Below, piece after piece: positions 56,167 to 64,000 of a stretch of 64,000 bases of DNA; positions within the stretch are counted from its first letter, which is position 1; the number at the start of each line of letters is the position of its first letter. This DNA comes from Campylobacter sp. CCUG 57310 (GTDB lineage: Bacteria; Campylobacterota; Campylobacteria; Campylobacterales; Campylobacteraceae). The position numbers and the translations under genes are program-made. The notes beneath the pieces were generated by a model. The model was given only the letters and a program-made list of their open reading frames with translations, made no database searches and was not told where the DNA came from. The stretch is taken from the NCBI RefSeq assembly GCF_013201975.1, contig NZ_CP053845.1, forward strand, positions 744,001 to 808,000. Reading direction: 5' to 3'.

Positions 56167-57120
56167 TTAAAGCCCTTTTTTTCCAAGCACAACCAAGACG
56201 GTCTTAATGATCGTACTAATTTCAAGCCAAAGCGACCAGTGTTTAATGTAGTATAGATCATACATTAGTTTTTGTTTCGCGTCATAAACATTTTCGCCAT
56301 AAGGGTAGTTTACTTGCGCCCAGCCTGTTATGCCTGGTCTTACTAAATGGCGCTCATTATAGTATGGTATTTCTTTTTCATAGTTATTTACCAAGATATT
56401 CCACTCGGCTCTAGGGCCTATTAAGTGCATGTCTCCTTTAAAAATATTTTTATATTGAGGGATTTCATCTATGCGCGTCTTTCTCATAAAATTACCAAAT
56501 TTAAAAACTCTATCATCATTTTCGCTTGTGTATGGATTATAGTATGAGTTTTCGTGCATGGTTCTGAATTTATAGCATTTGAAAATGGTTGCATTTAATC
56601 CAATTCTATTTTGTATGAAATATAAAGAGCCAGGAGACTCTTGAGTTATTTTGTTTGCAACATGAAATTTAATAATGCAATGAACTATATATAGGATGCT
56701 GGCACCAAATATATCTATAGTGCGCTTTATTATGATTTCAAACTTGTTGTACGGTCTTATATCGCTTAAGAATTTTAGATCACTATCATCGTCCGGTATG
56801 TAACTTTTCTTTAAGAATTTCTCTAGAAATTTTTCAATAGTAAGAATTTTTATTCTTTTTTTTTGAAGCCTAAATTGCAAAAGTGTGAGATATTTTATCA
56901 TTTTTGGATCAATATAAACTTTTGTATTTATGATAAGATATTTATACGAGTTGTTTGCTAAGAGATTTTCTATATCTTTTCTAACATCTCTTGAGTTTCT
57001 ATTTCTATATTTAAGAACACTTATTTTTTTAAATTTTTTCTTTAATCTGGATGTGTCCAAAGAGTTAAGCTGATATTTACCTCCCAATATAAGAATAGAC
57101 AAAGTTTTTACTCCTGCCAT
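56167..57120 (-). CDS. Initiating sugar-phosphate transferase (WbaP/PglC superfamily)
   Basis: 317 residues. The C-terminal 180 residues are the conserved phosphoglycosyltransferase core: a membrane helix (IDIFGASILYIVHCIIKF), CYKFRTMHENS, RKTRIDEIPQYKNIFKG with the Asp-Glu catalytic pair, and RPGITGWAQVNYPYGE. It transfers a sugar phosphate to undecaprenyl phosphate to begin each repeat unit. The first 140 residues are not the multi-helix region of WbaP but a soluble, basic region that I do not recognise (contains LNSLDTSRLKKKFKKISVL). Minus strand, opposite to the biosynthetic operon, and divergent from the chain-length gene. Confidence 0.9.
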   Translation of the reverse strand: MAGVKTLSILILGGKYQLNSLDTSRLKKKFKKISVLKYRNRNSRDVRKDIENLLANNSYKYLIINTKVYIDPKMIKYLTLLQFRLQKKRIKILTIEKFLEKFLKKSYIPDDDSDLKFLSDIRPYNKFEIIIKRTIDIFGASILYIVHCIIKFHVANKITQESPGSLYFIQNRIGLNATIFKCYKFRTMHENSYYNPYTSENDDRVFKFGNFMRKTRIDEIPQYKNIFKGDMHLIGPRAEWNILVNNYEKEIPYYNERHLVRPGITGWAQVNYPYGENVYDAKQKLMYDLYYIKHWSLWLEISTIIKTVLVVLGKKGL

Positions 57121-57194
57121 GATTAAAATAATTGTATTTTAAATAATATTTTAGGATAATATGCCTTAATATCTTCTAATTATTAAGGATGCAA

Positions 57195-58400
57195 ATGCAA
57201 CAAGAATTTTATAAAGATGATGAAGTAGACTTATTTGAACTTTTTGAAAAGATATTAAACTATAAAAAAGAGATATTTGTCATTACGATATGTATTACTT
57301 TTTTGGCGTTGCTTTATACTATACTTGCGACCCCATGGTATCAAGCTTCAGCACTAGTTAAGACCGGATATTATAAAAGTAGCGAAAATGAAGAAATATT
57401 GATAGAAAATACTGCTGATATTGTACAGCAATTAAGCGTAAAATATATTGAGCTTTTAAAAAATACGAAAGATATTGAATATAAAGTAAAAAAAATAACT
57501 GAAGTGAAAAATAATAAAAAATTTTTTAACATTGAAGTTGTAGCTGTATCAAAAGAAGTTGCTGCGGCACAAATAAATAAAATAGTGCAAGATATAGCCT
57601 CTCAGCATAAAAATACTCTCGATGCTTTTCTGGAGAATAAAAGAGTGCAGCTTGCTAACATAGAACGACAGATAAGTTTTTTAAAAAATAATAAAATATT
57701 AGAAAAAACAGGACAGATAGAGTATGTTAAGAGTGTTCAAATTCCGCGCTTGGATAGGCAGATAGCTTATATGCAAGAAGCTATTATACCTGCTGCTAGA
57801 CGTGATCTTTCTGTCATAGATAATGTAACATTGCCTGCATTAGAAAAGAGTTTAAAACTTAGTATGGATAGGCTTGCAAAATATGAATATGATTTAGCTA
57901 AGTTTATGGAAAGTCAAAAAATAAATACCGTAGAAGATGCTATGCTTCGTCAGATAGCAGAGCAAGGACTTTATGCACAAATTTCAAATTTGGAGCAGTC
58001 AATAATAGAGCTGGAGAAACAAAAAGAAATTATTGCAACACAAACCAAACCGGATATTCAAAATAGGCTTGATCGGCTAATTAGCGTTGATTTTGAAAAT
58101 ATGCTTTCTGATAAAGATGTTATAATAAATGAGAGACTCCCGAGTCTTCAAAGAGAGCTTCAGACTCTTCAGACAGAAGAGTTGAGTAAGCTTTTGGATC
58201 AAAAGTCGCTTGTGGAGTTATCGCTAAGACCATATAATTATAAAAATACTGCAATAGTCTCAGAAATAATAATATCAGAAAAACCTATTGGTCCCAAAAA
58301 AGAAATTATTATATTAGTGGCGTTTTGTGGCGGGCTTATGCTATCTATTTTTGCAGTTTTGGTTCATGATAGTATAAAAAATAGGAGTAGGCACAAGTAA
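57195..58400 (+). CDS. Wzz-like chain length determinant protein
   Basis: About 401 residues from the ATG at 57195 (MQQEFYKDDEVDLF), which has AAGGA five bases ahead; an ATG six bases upstream overlaps this site. One membrane helix (IFVITICITFLALLYTILA, about 31-50), a large periplasmic coiled-coil region, and a second helix near the end (IIILVAFCGGLMLSIFAVLV, preceded by Pro: SEKPIGPKKE). This is the polysaccharide co-polymerase layout that sets chain length with Wzy. No kinase domain follows, so it is Wzz-like rather than Wzc. It stands alone with a terminator at its end. Confidence 0.88.
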   Translation: MQQEFYKDDEVDLFELFEKILNYKKEIFVITICITFLALLYTILATPWYQASALVKTGYYKSSENEEILIENTADIVQQLSVKYIELLKNTKDIEYKVKKITEVKNNKKFFNIEVVAVSKEVAAAQINKIVQDIASQHKNTLDAFLENKRVQLANIERQISFLKNNKILEKTGQIEYVKSVQIPRLDRQIAYMQEAIIPAARRDLSVIDNVTLPALEKSLKLSMDRLAKYEYDLAKFMESQKINTVEDAMLRQIAEQGLYAQISNLEQSIIELEKQKEIIATQTKPDIQNRLDRLISVDFENMLSDKDVIINERLPSLQRELQTLQTEELSKLLDQKSLVELSLRPYNYKNTAIVSEIIISEKPIGPKKEIIILVAFCGGLMLSIFAVLVHDSIKNRSRHK

Positions 58401-58420
58401 GTTTTATTTACTTGTGCTTT
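58391..58420 (+). terminator. Terminator of the Wzz-like gene
   Basis: A ten-base-pair stem (GCACAAGTAA / TTACTTGTGC) with a seven-base loop, ending in TTTAATTT. The gene's stop codon lies inside the left arm. Confidence 0.85.
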
Positions 58421-58423
58421 AAT

Positions 58424-59257
58424 TTAAATTTTGCCGCCCTCGACGACTACTGATTCAGGATCTACGCTGTCGCCATATACGGGCTTGAGTGTTTCATCGT
58501 ATGCTTTGTGGAAGAATTGCTCTTTTTCAAGACTCATGATTTCGTTGTTTATCCACTTAAGCAAGGCTTCGTTTCCTTTTTTAACTGCAGGCGCTATTGA
58601 GTCAATGTTGCCGATTGATTGTATGCCTACCGTAAAGCCGGGATTTTCTTTAACCCATGCAAAAAGTAAAGTGTTATCATGCGATAGTGCAGCGCCTCTT
58701 TTATCAAGCAATGCCCCGAAAGTTTCGGTATTTTGATCAAATTTCAAAAGCTCTATCTCAGGATGATTCTTAGTAAAATAAGCATCTGCCGTAGTGCCTT
58801 TGTTTACGATCAGTTTCTTTCCTTTAAGCTCGCTTATGTCTTTGATTATCTCTCCGTCAGGACTAACTACACCAAGTGAAACTTTCATATAAGGAAGCGC
58901 AAAATCAACCACTTTAGCCCTTTCTTCTGTTTTGGTGAAATTGGCTAGGATTATATCAACCTTGTCCGAGGTTAAAAATTCAACTCTGCTAGCAGCCTCT
59001 ACGAGTTCAAATTTTACTTTGCTTTCATCTCCTAAGAGATCCTTTGCTATGCGCTTTGCAAAGTAAATATCATAGCCTTGGTTTTTGCCGTCCTTGTCTA
59101 TAAAACCAAAAGGCGGTTTATCGCTAAATACTCCTATACGAACGTATCCGCGCTCCTTTATCTTATCTATCGCGTTTGCGCTAGAATTATCATTACCACA
59201 ACCCGTTAGAAAGACGGTAGCGATTAATGCCAAAAATGAAAACAGAAGTTTTCTCAT
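58424..59257 (-). CDS. Amino acid ABC transporter substrate-binding lipoprotein, Peb1-like
   Basis: 277 residues with a lipoprotein signal (FLALIATVFLTGCG, acylated Cys20). The mature part is a family 3 solute-binding protein: RIGVFSDKPPFGFID, YDIYFAKRIAKDLLGD and DIILANFTKTEERA are its ligand-site segments. It resembles Campylobacter Peb1, which binds aspartate and glutamate. Last gene of a four-gene minus-strand operon, after the ATPase. As I recall, C. jejuni carries Peb1 with the same partner types but in a different order. Substrate assumed to be an acidic amino acid. Confidence 0.88.
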   Translation of the reverse strand: MRKLLFSFLALIATVFLTGCGNDNSSANAIDKIKERGYVRIGVFSDKPPFGFIDKDGKNQGYDIYFAKRIAKDLLGDESKVKFELVEAASRVEFLTSDKVDIILANFTKTEERAKVVDFALPYMKVSLGVVSPDGEIIKDISELKGKKLIVNKGTTADAYFTKNHPEIELLKFDQNTETFGALLDKRGAALSHDNTLLFAWVKENPGFTVGIQSIGNIDSIAPAVKKGNEALLKWINNEIMSLEKEQFFHKAYDETLKPVYGDSVDPESVVVEGGKI

Positions 59258-59304
59258 TCTTTCTCCTTGTATTATAAAATAAGTTTGTATTTATACCAAA
59301 AATT

Positions 59305-60042
59305 TTAAAACGAAAACAAATTTAGGAATTTTTTTGCTCTTTGAGTCTTTGGATTTGTAAAAAACTCTTCAGGATCGCTCTCTTCTACGATTCTTCCTTC
59401 ATCCATAAATATTATTTTATCTGCAACCGCCCTTGCAAAACCCATTTCGTGAGTTACTATTAGCATGGTCATGCCTTCTTTTGCTAAATTTATGATCACA
59501 TCAAGCACTTCTCGCACGATTTCAGGATCAAGCGCAGCCGTTACTTCGTCAAACAGCATAAGATCAGGCTTCATACAAAGCGCTCTTACTATAGCGATAC
59601 GCTGCTTTTGACCGCCGCTTAGCTCCTTTGGATAGGCGTATTTTTTATCGCTTAATCCGACCTTTTTTAGCCACATATCGGCTTCTTTTTCGACCTCTTT
59701 TTTGTTGCGTTTTTGAGCTTTTACGGGACCAAGTAAGATATTGTCTATGACGTTCATGTGATCAAAGAGCTCATAGCTTTGAAACACCATGCCTACATAT
59801 TGTCTTATGCGCGTCCAGTCTTTAAAGTCTTTATTTATCGACTCTCCGTGTATGACTATCTCGCCGCCGTGTATCTGCTCAAGTCCGTTTATGCACCGCA
59901 AAGTCGTGCTTTTACCACATCCTGAAGGACCAAGTAGAACCACTACTTCGCCGCTTTTTACGTTTAAATTTATATCTTTAAGCGCTTGCGTAGAGCCATA
60001 AAATTTGTTTAAATTTTTGAGTTGCAATATCTGTTTGTCCAT
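59305..60042 (-). CDS. Amino acid ABC transporter ATP-binding protein (PebC/GlnQ type)
   Basis: About 245 residues from the ATG at 60042, which has AGGGA ahead; a further in-frame start at 60060 overlaps the permease. Walker [10 protein letters not shown], signature [15 protein letters not shown], Walker [15 protein letters not shown] and the H-loop [15 protein letters not shown] are all intact. It powers the two permeases upstream. AEEVG-type regulatory domains are absent, as expected for polar amino acid importers. Confidence 0.95.
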   Translation of the reverse strand: MDKQILQLKNLNKFYGSTQALKDINLNVKSGEVVVLLGPSGCGKSTTLRCINGLEQIHGGEIVIHGESINKDFKDWTRIRQYVGMVFQSYELFDHMNVIDNILLGPVKAQKRNKKEVEKEADMWLKKVGLSDKKYAYPKELSGGQKQRIAIVRALCMKPDLMLFDEVTAALDPEIVREVLDVIINLAKEGMTMLIVTHEMGFARAVADKIIFMDEGRIVEESDPEEFFTNPKTQRAKKFLNLFSF

Positions 60043-60050
60043 TAAATTCC

Positions 60051-60719
60051 CTAACCCCATCTCTCTTCAAGTCTCTTTGAGAGCTTTGAAATAGGATAGC
60101 ATATAATAAAATATAGAAAAAATATAAATCCGTATATCCAAAACGGCGCCATATTGTTTGTAAAAACATGATTTTCGATGATTTGCTGTCCGACCTTAAC
60201 TACCTCCACGACACCTATTAGCACCACTATCGAGGTTGTTTTAATCATCCTGCTTAGCAAATTTACAGCCCCCGGAACCAAACGACGCATGGCAAGCGGC
60301 ACGATTACGTTTATGTAAATTTGAGTCTTGCTAAGACCTAGCGACGCCGCGCTTTCAAATTGATGTCTTGGTATGGAAGTGATAGCTCCACGCACTATAT
60401 CCATCATCTCAAACACTCCCCAAACGCTAAATACCAAAAGCGACGCCGTAAATGCGCTTATGTGAATTCCCAAGGCTCTGCTTACACCAAAGTAAAATAT
60501 AAAAAGCCAAACTATAGTCGGCATAATGCGAATAATCTCAAGGCAAATTTTGCAAATCATATATATAAATTTGTTTTTTGAACTCATCACTATGCCCATG
60601 ATAAGCCCGCCGATGATCGATATGACGATAGATATGATAGAAATTTGCAAGCTTACGATAAGCCCTTCGCCAAGTCGCATTAAATTTTGCGCGTCAAATA
60701 AAATACTAGCTCCTTGCAA
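60051..60719 (-). CDS. Amino acid ABC transporter permease 1
   Basis: 222 residues, TTG start inside the last codons of the other permease (14-base overlap). About five membrane helices and the EAA loop ([20 protein letters not shown] followed by [13 protein letters not shown]), which binds the ATPase. Belongs to the HisM/GlnP group of polar amino acid permeases. Confidence 0.92.
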   Translation of the reverse strand: MQGASILFDAQNLMRLGEGLIVSLQISIISIVISIIGGLIMGIVMSSKNKFIYMICKICLEIIRIMPTIVWLFIFYFGVSRALGIHISAFTASLLVFSVWGVFEMMDIVRGAITSIPRHQFESAASLGLSKTQIYINVIVPLAMRRLVPGAVNLLSRMIKTTSIVVLIGVVEVVKVGQQIIENHVFTNNMAPFWIYGFIFFLYFIICYPISKLSKRLEERWG

Positions 60720-61359
60720 CCCTCATCCTTCTTTCAAGCCATGTCAGCGCAAGCGATATAGGCAAGATAATAACAAGATAGCTGATAACAAGCATAAAAA
60801 GCGCCTCATCGGTTTTATAATAAAGCCCGATGAGATCCTTTGCGACATAGACTAGATCCGCAAGAGCTACTATGCTGACTATTGAAGTTTCTTTAAGTAA
60901 AAATATTATATTTGCGCTTATTGACGGTAGGGCGACGCTAAAAGCTTGTGGCAATACTACATATCCAAGAAGCTGATGATCGTTTAATCCTATACTCAAC
61001 CCCGCTTCAAGTTGAGATTTTTTTACCGACTCAAACCCGAGCCTAAAACTCTCCGCCATGTAGCTTCCTCCAAGAAAGGTAAGCCCTATAACAGCGCATG
61101 AAAACGAGCTTATATTTATGTCCAGCTTTGGCAAACCGTAATACAAGAAAAACAGCTGTATAAGAAGCGGAGTGTTGCGAGAAAGTTCGATATAGCCATT
61201 AACTATAGGCACTAAAGGCTTGATCTTATAAAATTTAATCATCATACAAAATATACCGACAAGGATAGAAAAGACTATCCCCCAAAAGGCTAGATTTAGC
61301 GTCAAAATTCCGGCCTTTATAAACATCGGATAAAATTCTTTTATAAACTCAAAATCCAT
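60706..61359 (-). CDS. Amino acid ABC transporter permease 2
   Basis: 217 residues, first gene of the operon. Five membrane helices; YIELSRNTPLLIQLFFLYYG and the EAA loop QLEAGLSIGLNDHQLLGYVV are typical. Pairs with permease 1 as a heterodimer. An AT-rich leader of about 95 bases separates it from the end of the TsdA-like gene, and is where the operon promoter should lie. Confidence 0.93.
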   Translation of the reverse strand: MDFEFIKEFYPMFIKAGILTLNLAFWGIVFSILVGIFCMMIKFYKIKPLVPIVNGYIELSRNTPLLIQLFFLYYGLPKLDINISSFSCAVIGLTFLGGSYMAESFRLGFESVKKSQLEAGLSIGLNDHQLLGYVVLPQAFSVALPSISANIIFLLKETSIVSIVALADLVYVAKDLIGLYYKTDEALFMLVISYLVIILPISLALTWLERRMRVARS

Positions 61360-61455
61360 AAATTTGACCTATTGTTTAAAATTTGCGAGATTTTAGCGTA
61401 TTAATACTAAATTTAAAGACAAAATTAGTATTAATACGACTACCGAAAGAAAAAT

Positions 61456-62445
61456 TTATTTTTTAAGCATAGGTTTGTATGGTCCAAATCTGTGAGCGTT
61501 TTCGTCAAAGCCGTCGTTGTAAGGCCCCACATCCATATCCATAGGCTTTACGTCAAGATCGGGGAAGTCTTTTTCGCGACCTTGTTTGATAGGTCTAGGG
61601 TGAGAGTTCATATAAGCCGTTACGTCATACGCTTCTTCCCAGCTTAGAGTCGCGTCGCCTTGAGGCATGGTTGATTTTACATATTGAGCGCCTTTTATTA
61701 AGCGGTACATGCCAGCTCCCGTGTTGTAGCTGTCATCTCCCCAAAGTGCGGGAAATATATAATAATCTCCGCCGTTTGCAAAGTCTGGATTTATCATGCC
61801 TTCTCCGTTTTCACCGTGGCATGAGGCGCATCTTGCAGCGTAAATTTCTTTTCCTTTTTTAGGATCGGCCGCCCTATCTATGTACTCGGCCTTAACGAGT
61901 CCTTGACCCTTGACCTTTGCGCCTACCTCATATCCGCTTGATAGCCAGTGCATATAAGTTACCATTGCGCGCATCTCTTTTGAATTTGCAGGTATCGGCT
62001 TGCCCGACATCGAGCGCTGAAAGCAGCCGTTTATGCGGTCTTGTAGGGTTACTACCTGATCAGCTCTTGAGTTGTATTGAGGAAATCTAGCCGTAATTCC
62101 TACGAAAGGAGAGTGTCCCGGCTCAACTCCGCCCTTTGAGTGGCAGCTTGAACAGGATAAGTTGTTGCCAGCAAAGCGCTTTTTCTCGTCTTTTGCTTGA
62201 GGACCAAGATAGCGCGAGGTCTCGTTTAGTAGCTTTGAGCCGAATATAACTGTTTTTGCATAAGGAGAGTCGCCAAGCTTGGCTTCGTCTATTATGCCGT
62301 TTTCATCAATTCCCACAGGAAGCCTGAATTCCTGAATTTTTACTTCAAACGGATAAGCGCTTTTAGCCTTATCTTTGGCTGCGTCAAACGCAAAAGAGCT
62401 ACTTATCAAAAGCGGCACAGCCATCAGTAAAACACTGTTTTTCAT
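61456..62445 (-). CDS. Dihaem cytochrome c, thiosulfate dehydrogenase (TsdA)-like
   Basis: 329 residues with a signal peptide (LLMAVPLLISSSFAFDA). Two CxxCH haem sites: CSSCH (98-102) and CASCH (206-210). Between them, DRINGCFQRSMSGKP carries Cys141, matching the rare axial Cys ligand of TsdA, an enzyme that oxidises thiosulfate to tetrathionate or runs the reverse reaction. Such enzymes occur in Campylobacter, where tetrathionate can act as electron acceptor. Periplasmic. Alone on its transcript with GGAG before the start. Confidence 0.88.
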   Translation of the reverse strand: MKNSVLLMAVPLLISSSFAFDAAKDKAKSAYPFEVKIQEFRLPVGIDENGIIDEAKLGDSPYAKTVIFGSKLLNETSRYLGPQAKDEKKRFAGNNLSCSSCHSKGGVEPGHSPFVGITARFPQYNSRADQVVTLQDRINGCFQRSMSGKPIPANSKEMRAMVTYMHWLSSGYEVGAKVKGQGLVKAEYIDRAADPKKGKEIYAARCASCHGENGEGMINPDFANGGDYYIFPALWGDDSYNTGAGMYRLIKGAQYVKSTMPQGDATLSWEEAYDVTAYMNSHPRPIKQGREKDFPDLDVKPMDMDVGPYNDGFDENAHRFGPYKPMLKK

Positions 62446-62590
62446 AAAATCTCCTTATGGTTAAGTTATTTAAATTTTATTTAAAATATACTAGAAAATA
62501 TTACAGCAATTTAATGTAGAGATTCTTTAATTTTTAAAACTAGAATTTTTTTAATATGTTACAATTAGCTTTAAAATTTTCGTATTAAGA

Positions 62591-62851
62591 GTGTCGATGG
62601 ATATTTTTCAATTTATCGGATTTCTAGGCATGATTTGTATTGTTCTTGGATATTTACTGCTTCAGATAGGAAGACTTACAAGCAACGACTTAAGCTATCA
62701 GCTTATAAATTTAGCAGGAGCGATACTGCTTATCATCTCGCTTCTTGTGCATTTTAATCTAGGCTCTTTTTTGATAGAGGTTTTTTGGATATTCATAACG
62801 CTTTATGGAATTTTTAAAATTTACAAAAACAGATCAAGGAGTGAAATTTGA
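62591..62851 (+). CDS. Small membrane protein, CBU_0592-like
   Basis: 86 residues from a GTG at 62591, or 84 from the ATG at 62597; the ribosome site (AAGAG) suits either. Three membrane helices (FIGFLGMICIVLGYLLLQIG, LINLAGAILLIISLLVHF, VFWIFITLYGIFKIY), a pattern seen in a small family of bacterial proteins of unknown function. Overlaps the agmatine deiminase-like gene by four bases (TTGA), so they share a transcript, but no functional link is known. Confidence 0.78.
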   Translation: MSMDIFQFIGFLGMICIVLGYLLLQIGRLTSNDLSYQLINLAGAILLIISLLVHFNLGSFLIEVFWIFITLYGIFKIYKNRSRSEI

Positions 62852-63822
62852 GAGCTTATGCAGAGTGGGAAAAACAAGAGCTTCTGTTTTTATCGTTACC
62901 GCACGAAAACAGCGACTGGAAGCCGTATTTGAACGAAATTTTAGATAGTTACGAAGCGCTTGTGGCGGCGATAACTCCTTTTCAAAAGTGCGTTTTGATA
63001 TGTCCCGATGAAGGAATTTTTAACTCACGATTTGCCAAATTTGATAATGTTGAGTTTGTTAAGATTGATACCGATGATACGTGGATACGCGATTACGGCA
63101 TGATTGACGTTGAAAACGGAGATAAAATTTTAAGCTATGATTTTAAATTTAACGCATGGGGCGGGAAATTTGAAAGCTCAAAGGATAATGCCGTAAATTT
63201 AGAGCTTATTAAGCGTTTTAAGACAAATTTGCAAGAAGTTGATTTCATCCTAGAGGGCGGAAGTATAGAATTTAACGGACAAGGCACTTTGCTAACGACT
63301 GAAGCTTGCCTGCTAAACGATAATAGAAATTCCAAATTTAGTAAAGATCAGATTGAAGAGAGGCTAAAAGAGCTTTTTGGCTTAAATCGTATTATCTGGC
63401 TTAAGCACGGCTTTATAAAGGGCGATGATACCGACTCTCACATAGATACTTTGGCTAGGTTTATCTCGCCTGATACGATTGCTTATGCTTGTACGGATGA
63501 TAAAAATGATGAGCACTATGAGGAGCTTGAAAAAATGAAGCAAGAGCTTGAAAAAACGGGTTTTAACCTCTTGCCGCTTCCGCTTCCTAGCCCTAAATTT
63601 TACGAAGGTAAAAGGCTAGGGTGTACTTATGCAAATTTTATCTTTGTAAACGGTGCTTTGATCGTGCCTACTTATGATGATAGAAACGATAAAATCGTGC
63701 TTGAGCGCCTTGCAAAAGCGCTTCCAAATCACAAAATAATAGGCGTAAATTCGCTCGTTTTTGTTCGTCAAAACGGCTCGCTTCACTGCTCAAGCCAAAA
63801 CAGATACGAAGGCTCGCGCTAG
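62848..63822 (+). CDS. Agmatine deiminase / peptidyl-arginine deiminase family enzyme
   Basis: 324 residues from a TTG (MRAYAEWEKQELLFLSLPHE). The guanidino-group deiminase fold is seen in DDTWIRDYGMI, ILEGGSIEFNG, KGDDTDSHIDTLARF (with catalytic Asp and His) and LGCTYANFIFVNGALIVPTY (catalytic Cys). In this family the enzymes turn agmatine into N-carbamoylputrescine on the way to putrescine, needed for spermidine synthesis; amidase partners are not in the window. Length is slightly shorter than plant and Pseudomonas members (about 370). Confidence 0.9.
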   Translation: MRAYAEWEKQELLFLSLPHENSDWKPYLNEILDSYEALVAAITPFQKCVLICPDEGIFNSRFAKFDNVEFVKIDTDDTWIRDYGMIDVENGDKILSYDFKFNAWGGKFESSKDNAVNLELIKRFKTNLQEVDFILEGGSIEFNGQGTLLTTEACLLNDNRNSKFSKDQIEERLKELFGLNRIIWLKHGFIKGDDTDSHIDTLARFISPDTIAYACTDDKNDEHYEELEKMKQELEKTGFNLLPLPLPSPKFYEGKRLGCTYANFIFVNGALIVPTYDDRNDKIVLERLAKALPNHKIIGVNSLVFVRQNGSLHCSSQNRYEGSR

Positions 63823-63875
63823 TAAATTATCTTGGCGAAATGAGATGAGACGAGATAAAAGACGGTGTTGCTAAG

Positions 63876-64000
63876 ATGTCGGCAGAGCAAATAAAATCTA
63901 AAAATGAGCGGCAAGACTCTACATCAAATAGCTTGAAAACGGAAAAAAATTTACAACGTTTAGCGGTTATTACCGCCGGGGCTACGGCATTTTTGCTGGC
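63876..64000 (+). CDS. Start of a membrane protein gene, cut by window
   Basis: An ATG at 63876 opens a frame that reaches the right edge (41 complete codons). A polar, charged N-terminus (MSAEQIKSKNERQDSTSNSL) is followed by the first hydrophobic residues (LAVITAGATAFLLA), so a membrane protein is likely; a cation diffusion facilitator is possible from the RLAVITAGATA pattern, but the fragment is too short to say. No strong ribosome site is visible. Confidence 0.45.
   Translation, partial: MSAEQIKSKNERQDSTSNSLKTEKNLQRLAVITAGATAFLL

Overview
The window looks like a piece of a Campylobacter chromosome (Campylobacterota), probably not C. jejuni itself. The evidence is low-GC DNA rich in AAATTT words, short -10-type promoters, frequent GTG/TTG starts, and gene blocks that, as I recall them, follow C. 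jejuni order: uvrB - two small genes - pilin-like gene - priA - ispG on the left, and YihY - GlcD - PgbA-like - M23 peptidase further right. I cannot name the species from sequence alone.

Layout. 1-16 kb is core DNA: uvrB (partial), a ZapB/ZapA-like pair, three pilin-like genes, priA, ispG, dnaB, a ComEC-like gene, a minus-strand YihY/GlcD/PgbA-like trio, a Csd3-type M23 peptidase, mgtE and a Nudix hydrolase. 16.2-18.8 kb holds four tandem Sel1-repeat (Hcp-like) secreted proteins. 19.2-24 kb holds an AsmA-like protein and groES-groEL behind a textbook promoter and a CIRCE operator. 24.1-30.7 kb is a surface or secreted protein island: a LapA-type adhesin with retention module, TAAG cleavage motif, Ig-like repeats and a PA14-like domain; a decayed relative; and a 624-residue protein with 40 uninterrupted RTX nonapeptides. 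The adhesin and the decayed relative share an inverted repeat at the same distance from their -10 boxes.

31.7-58.4 kb is a large, very AT-rich Wzy-type polysaccharide locus. It contains UDP-ManNAcA genes (wecB, wecC), a legionaminate-like nonulosonic acid set (4,6-dehydratase, aminotransferase, MaoC-GNAT fusion, PIG-L deacetylase, synthase, CMP-transferase, PtmE-like guanylyltransferase), glycosyltransferases, flippase, polymerase, an amidotransferase, two oxidoreductases, a heparinase-like protein, a decayed acyltransferase, an initiating sugar-phosphate transferase and a Wzz-like protein. Together they could build, modify, export and polymerise an acidic O-antigen or exopolysaccharide. The most original item is the MaoC-GNAT fusion next to a deacetylase, which suggests an unusual N-acyl (possibly 3-hydroxyacyl) nonulosonic acid.

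58.4-64 kb returns to core-like DNA: a Peb1-type amino acid ABC transporter, a TsdA-like dihaem cytochrome c, a small membrane protein, an agmatine deiminase-family enzyme and the first codons of one more gene. I saw no tRNA, rRNA, CRISPR array, insertion sequence or phage module.
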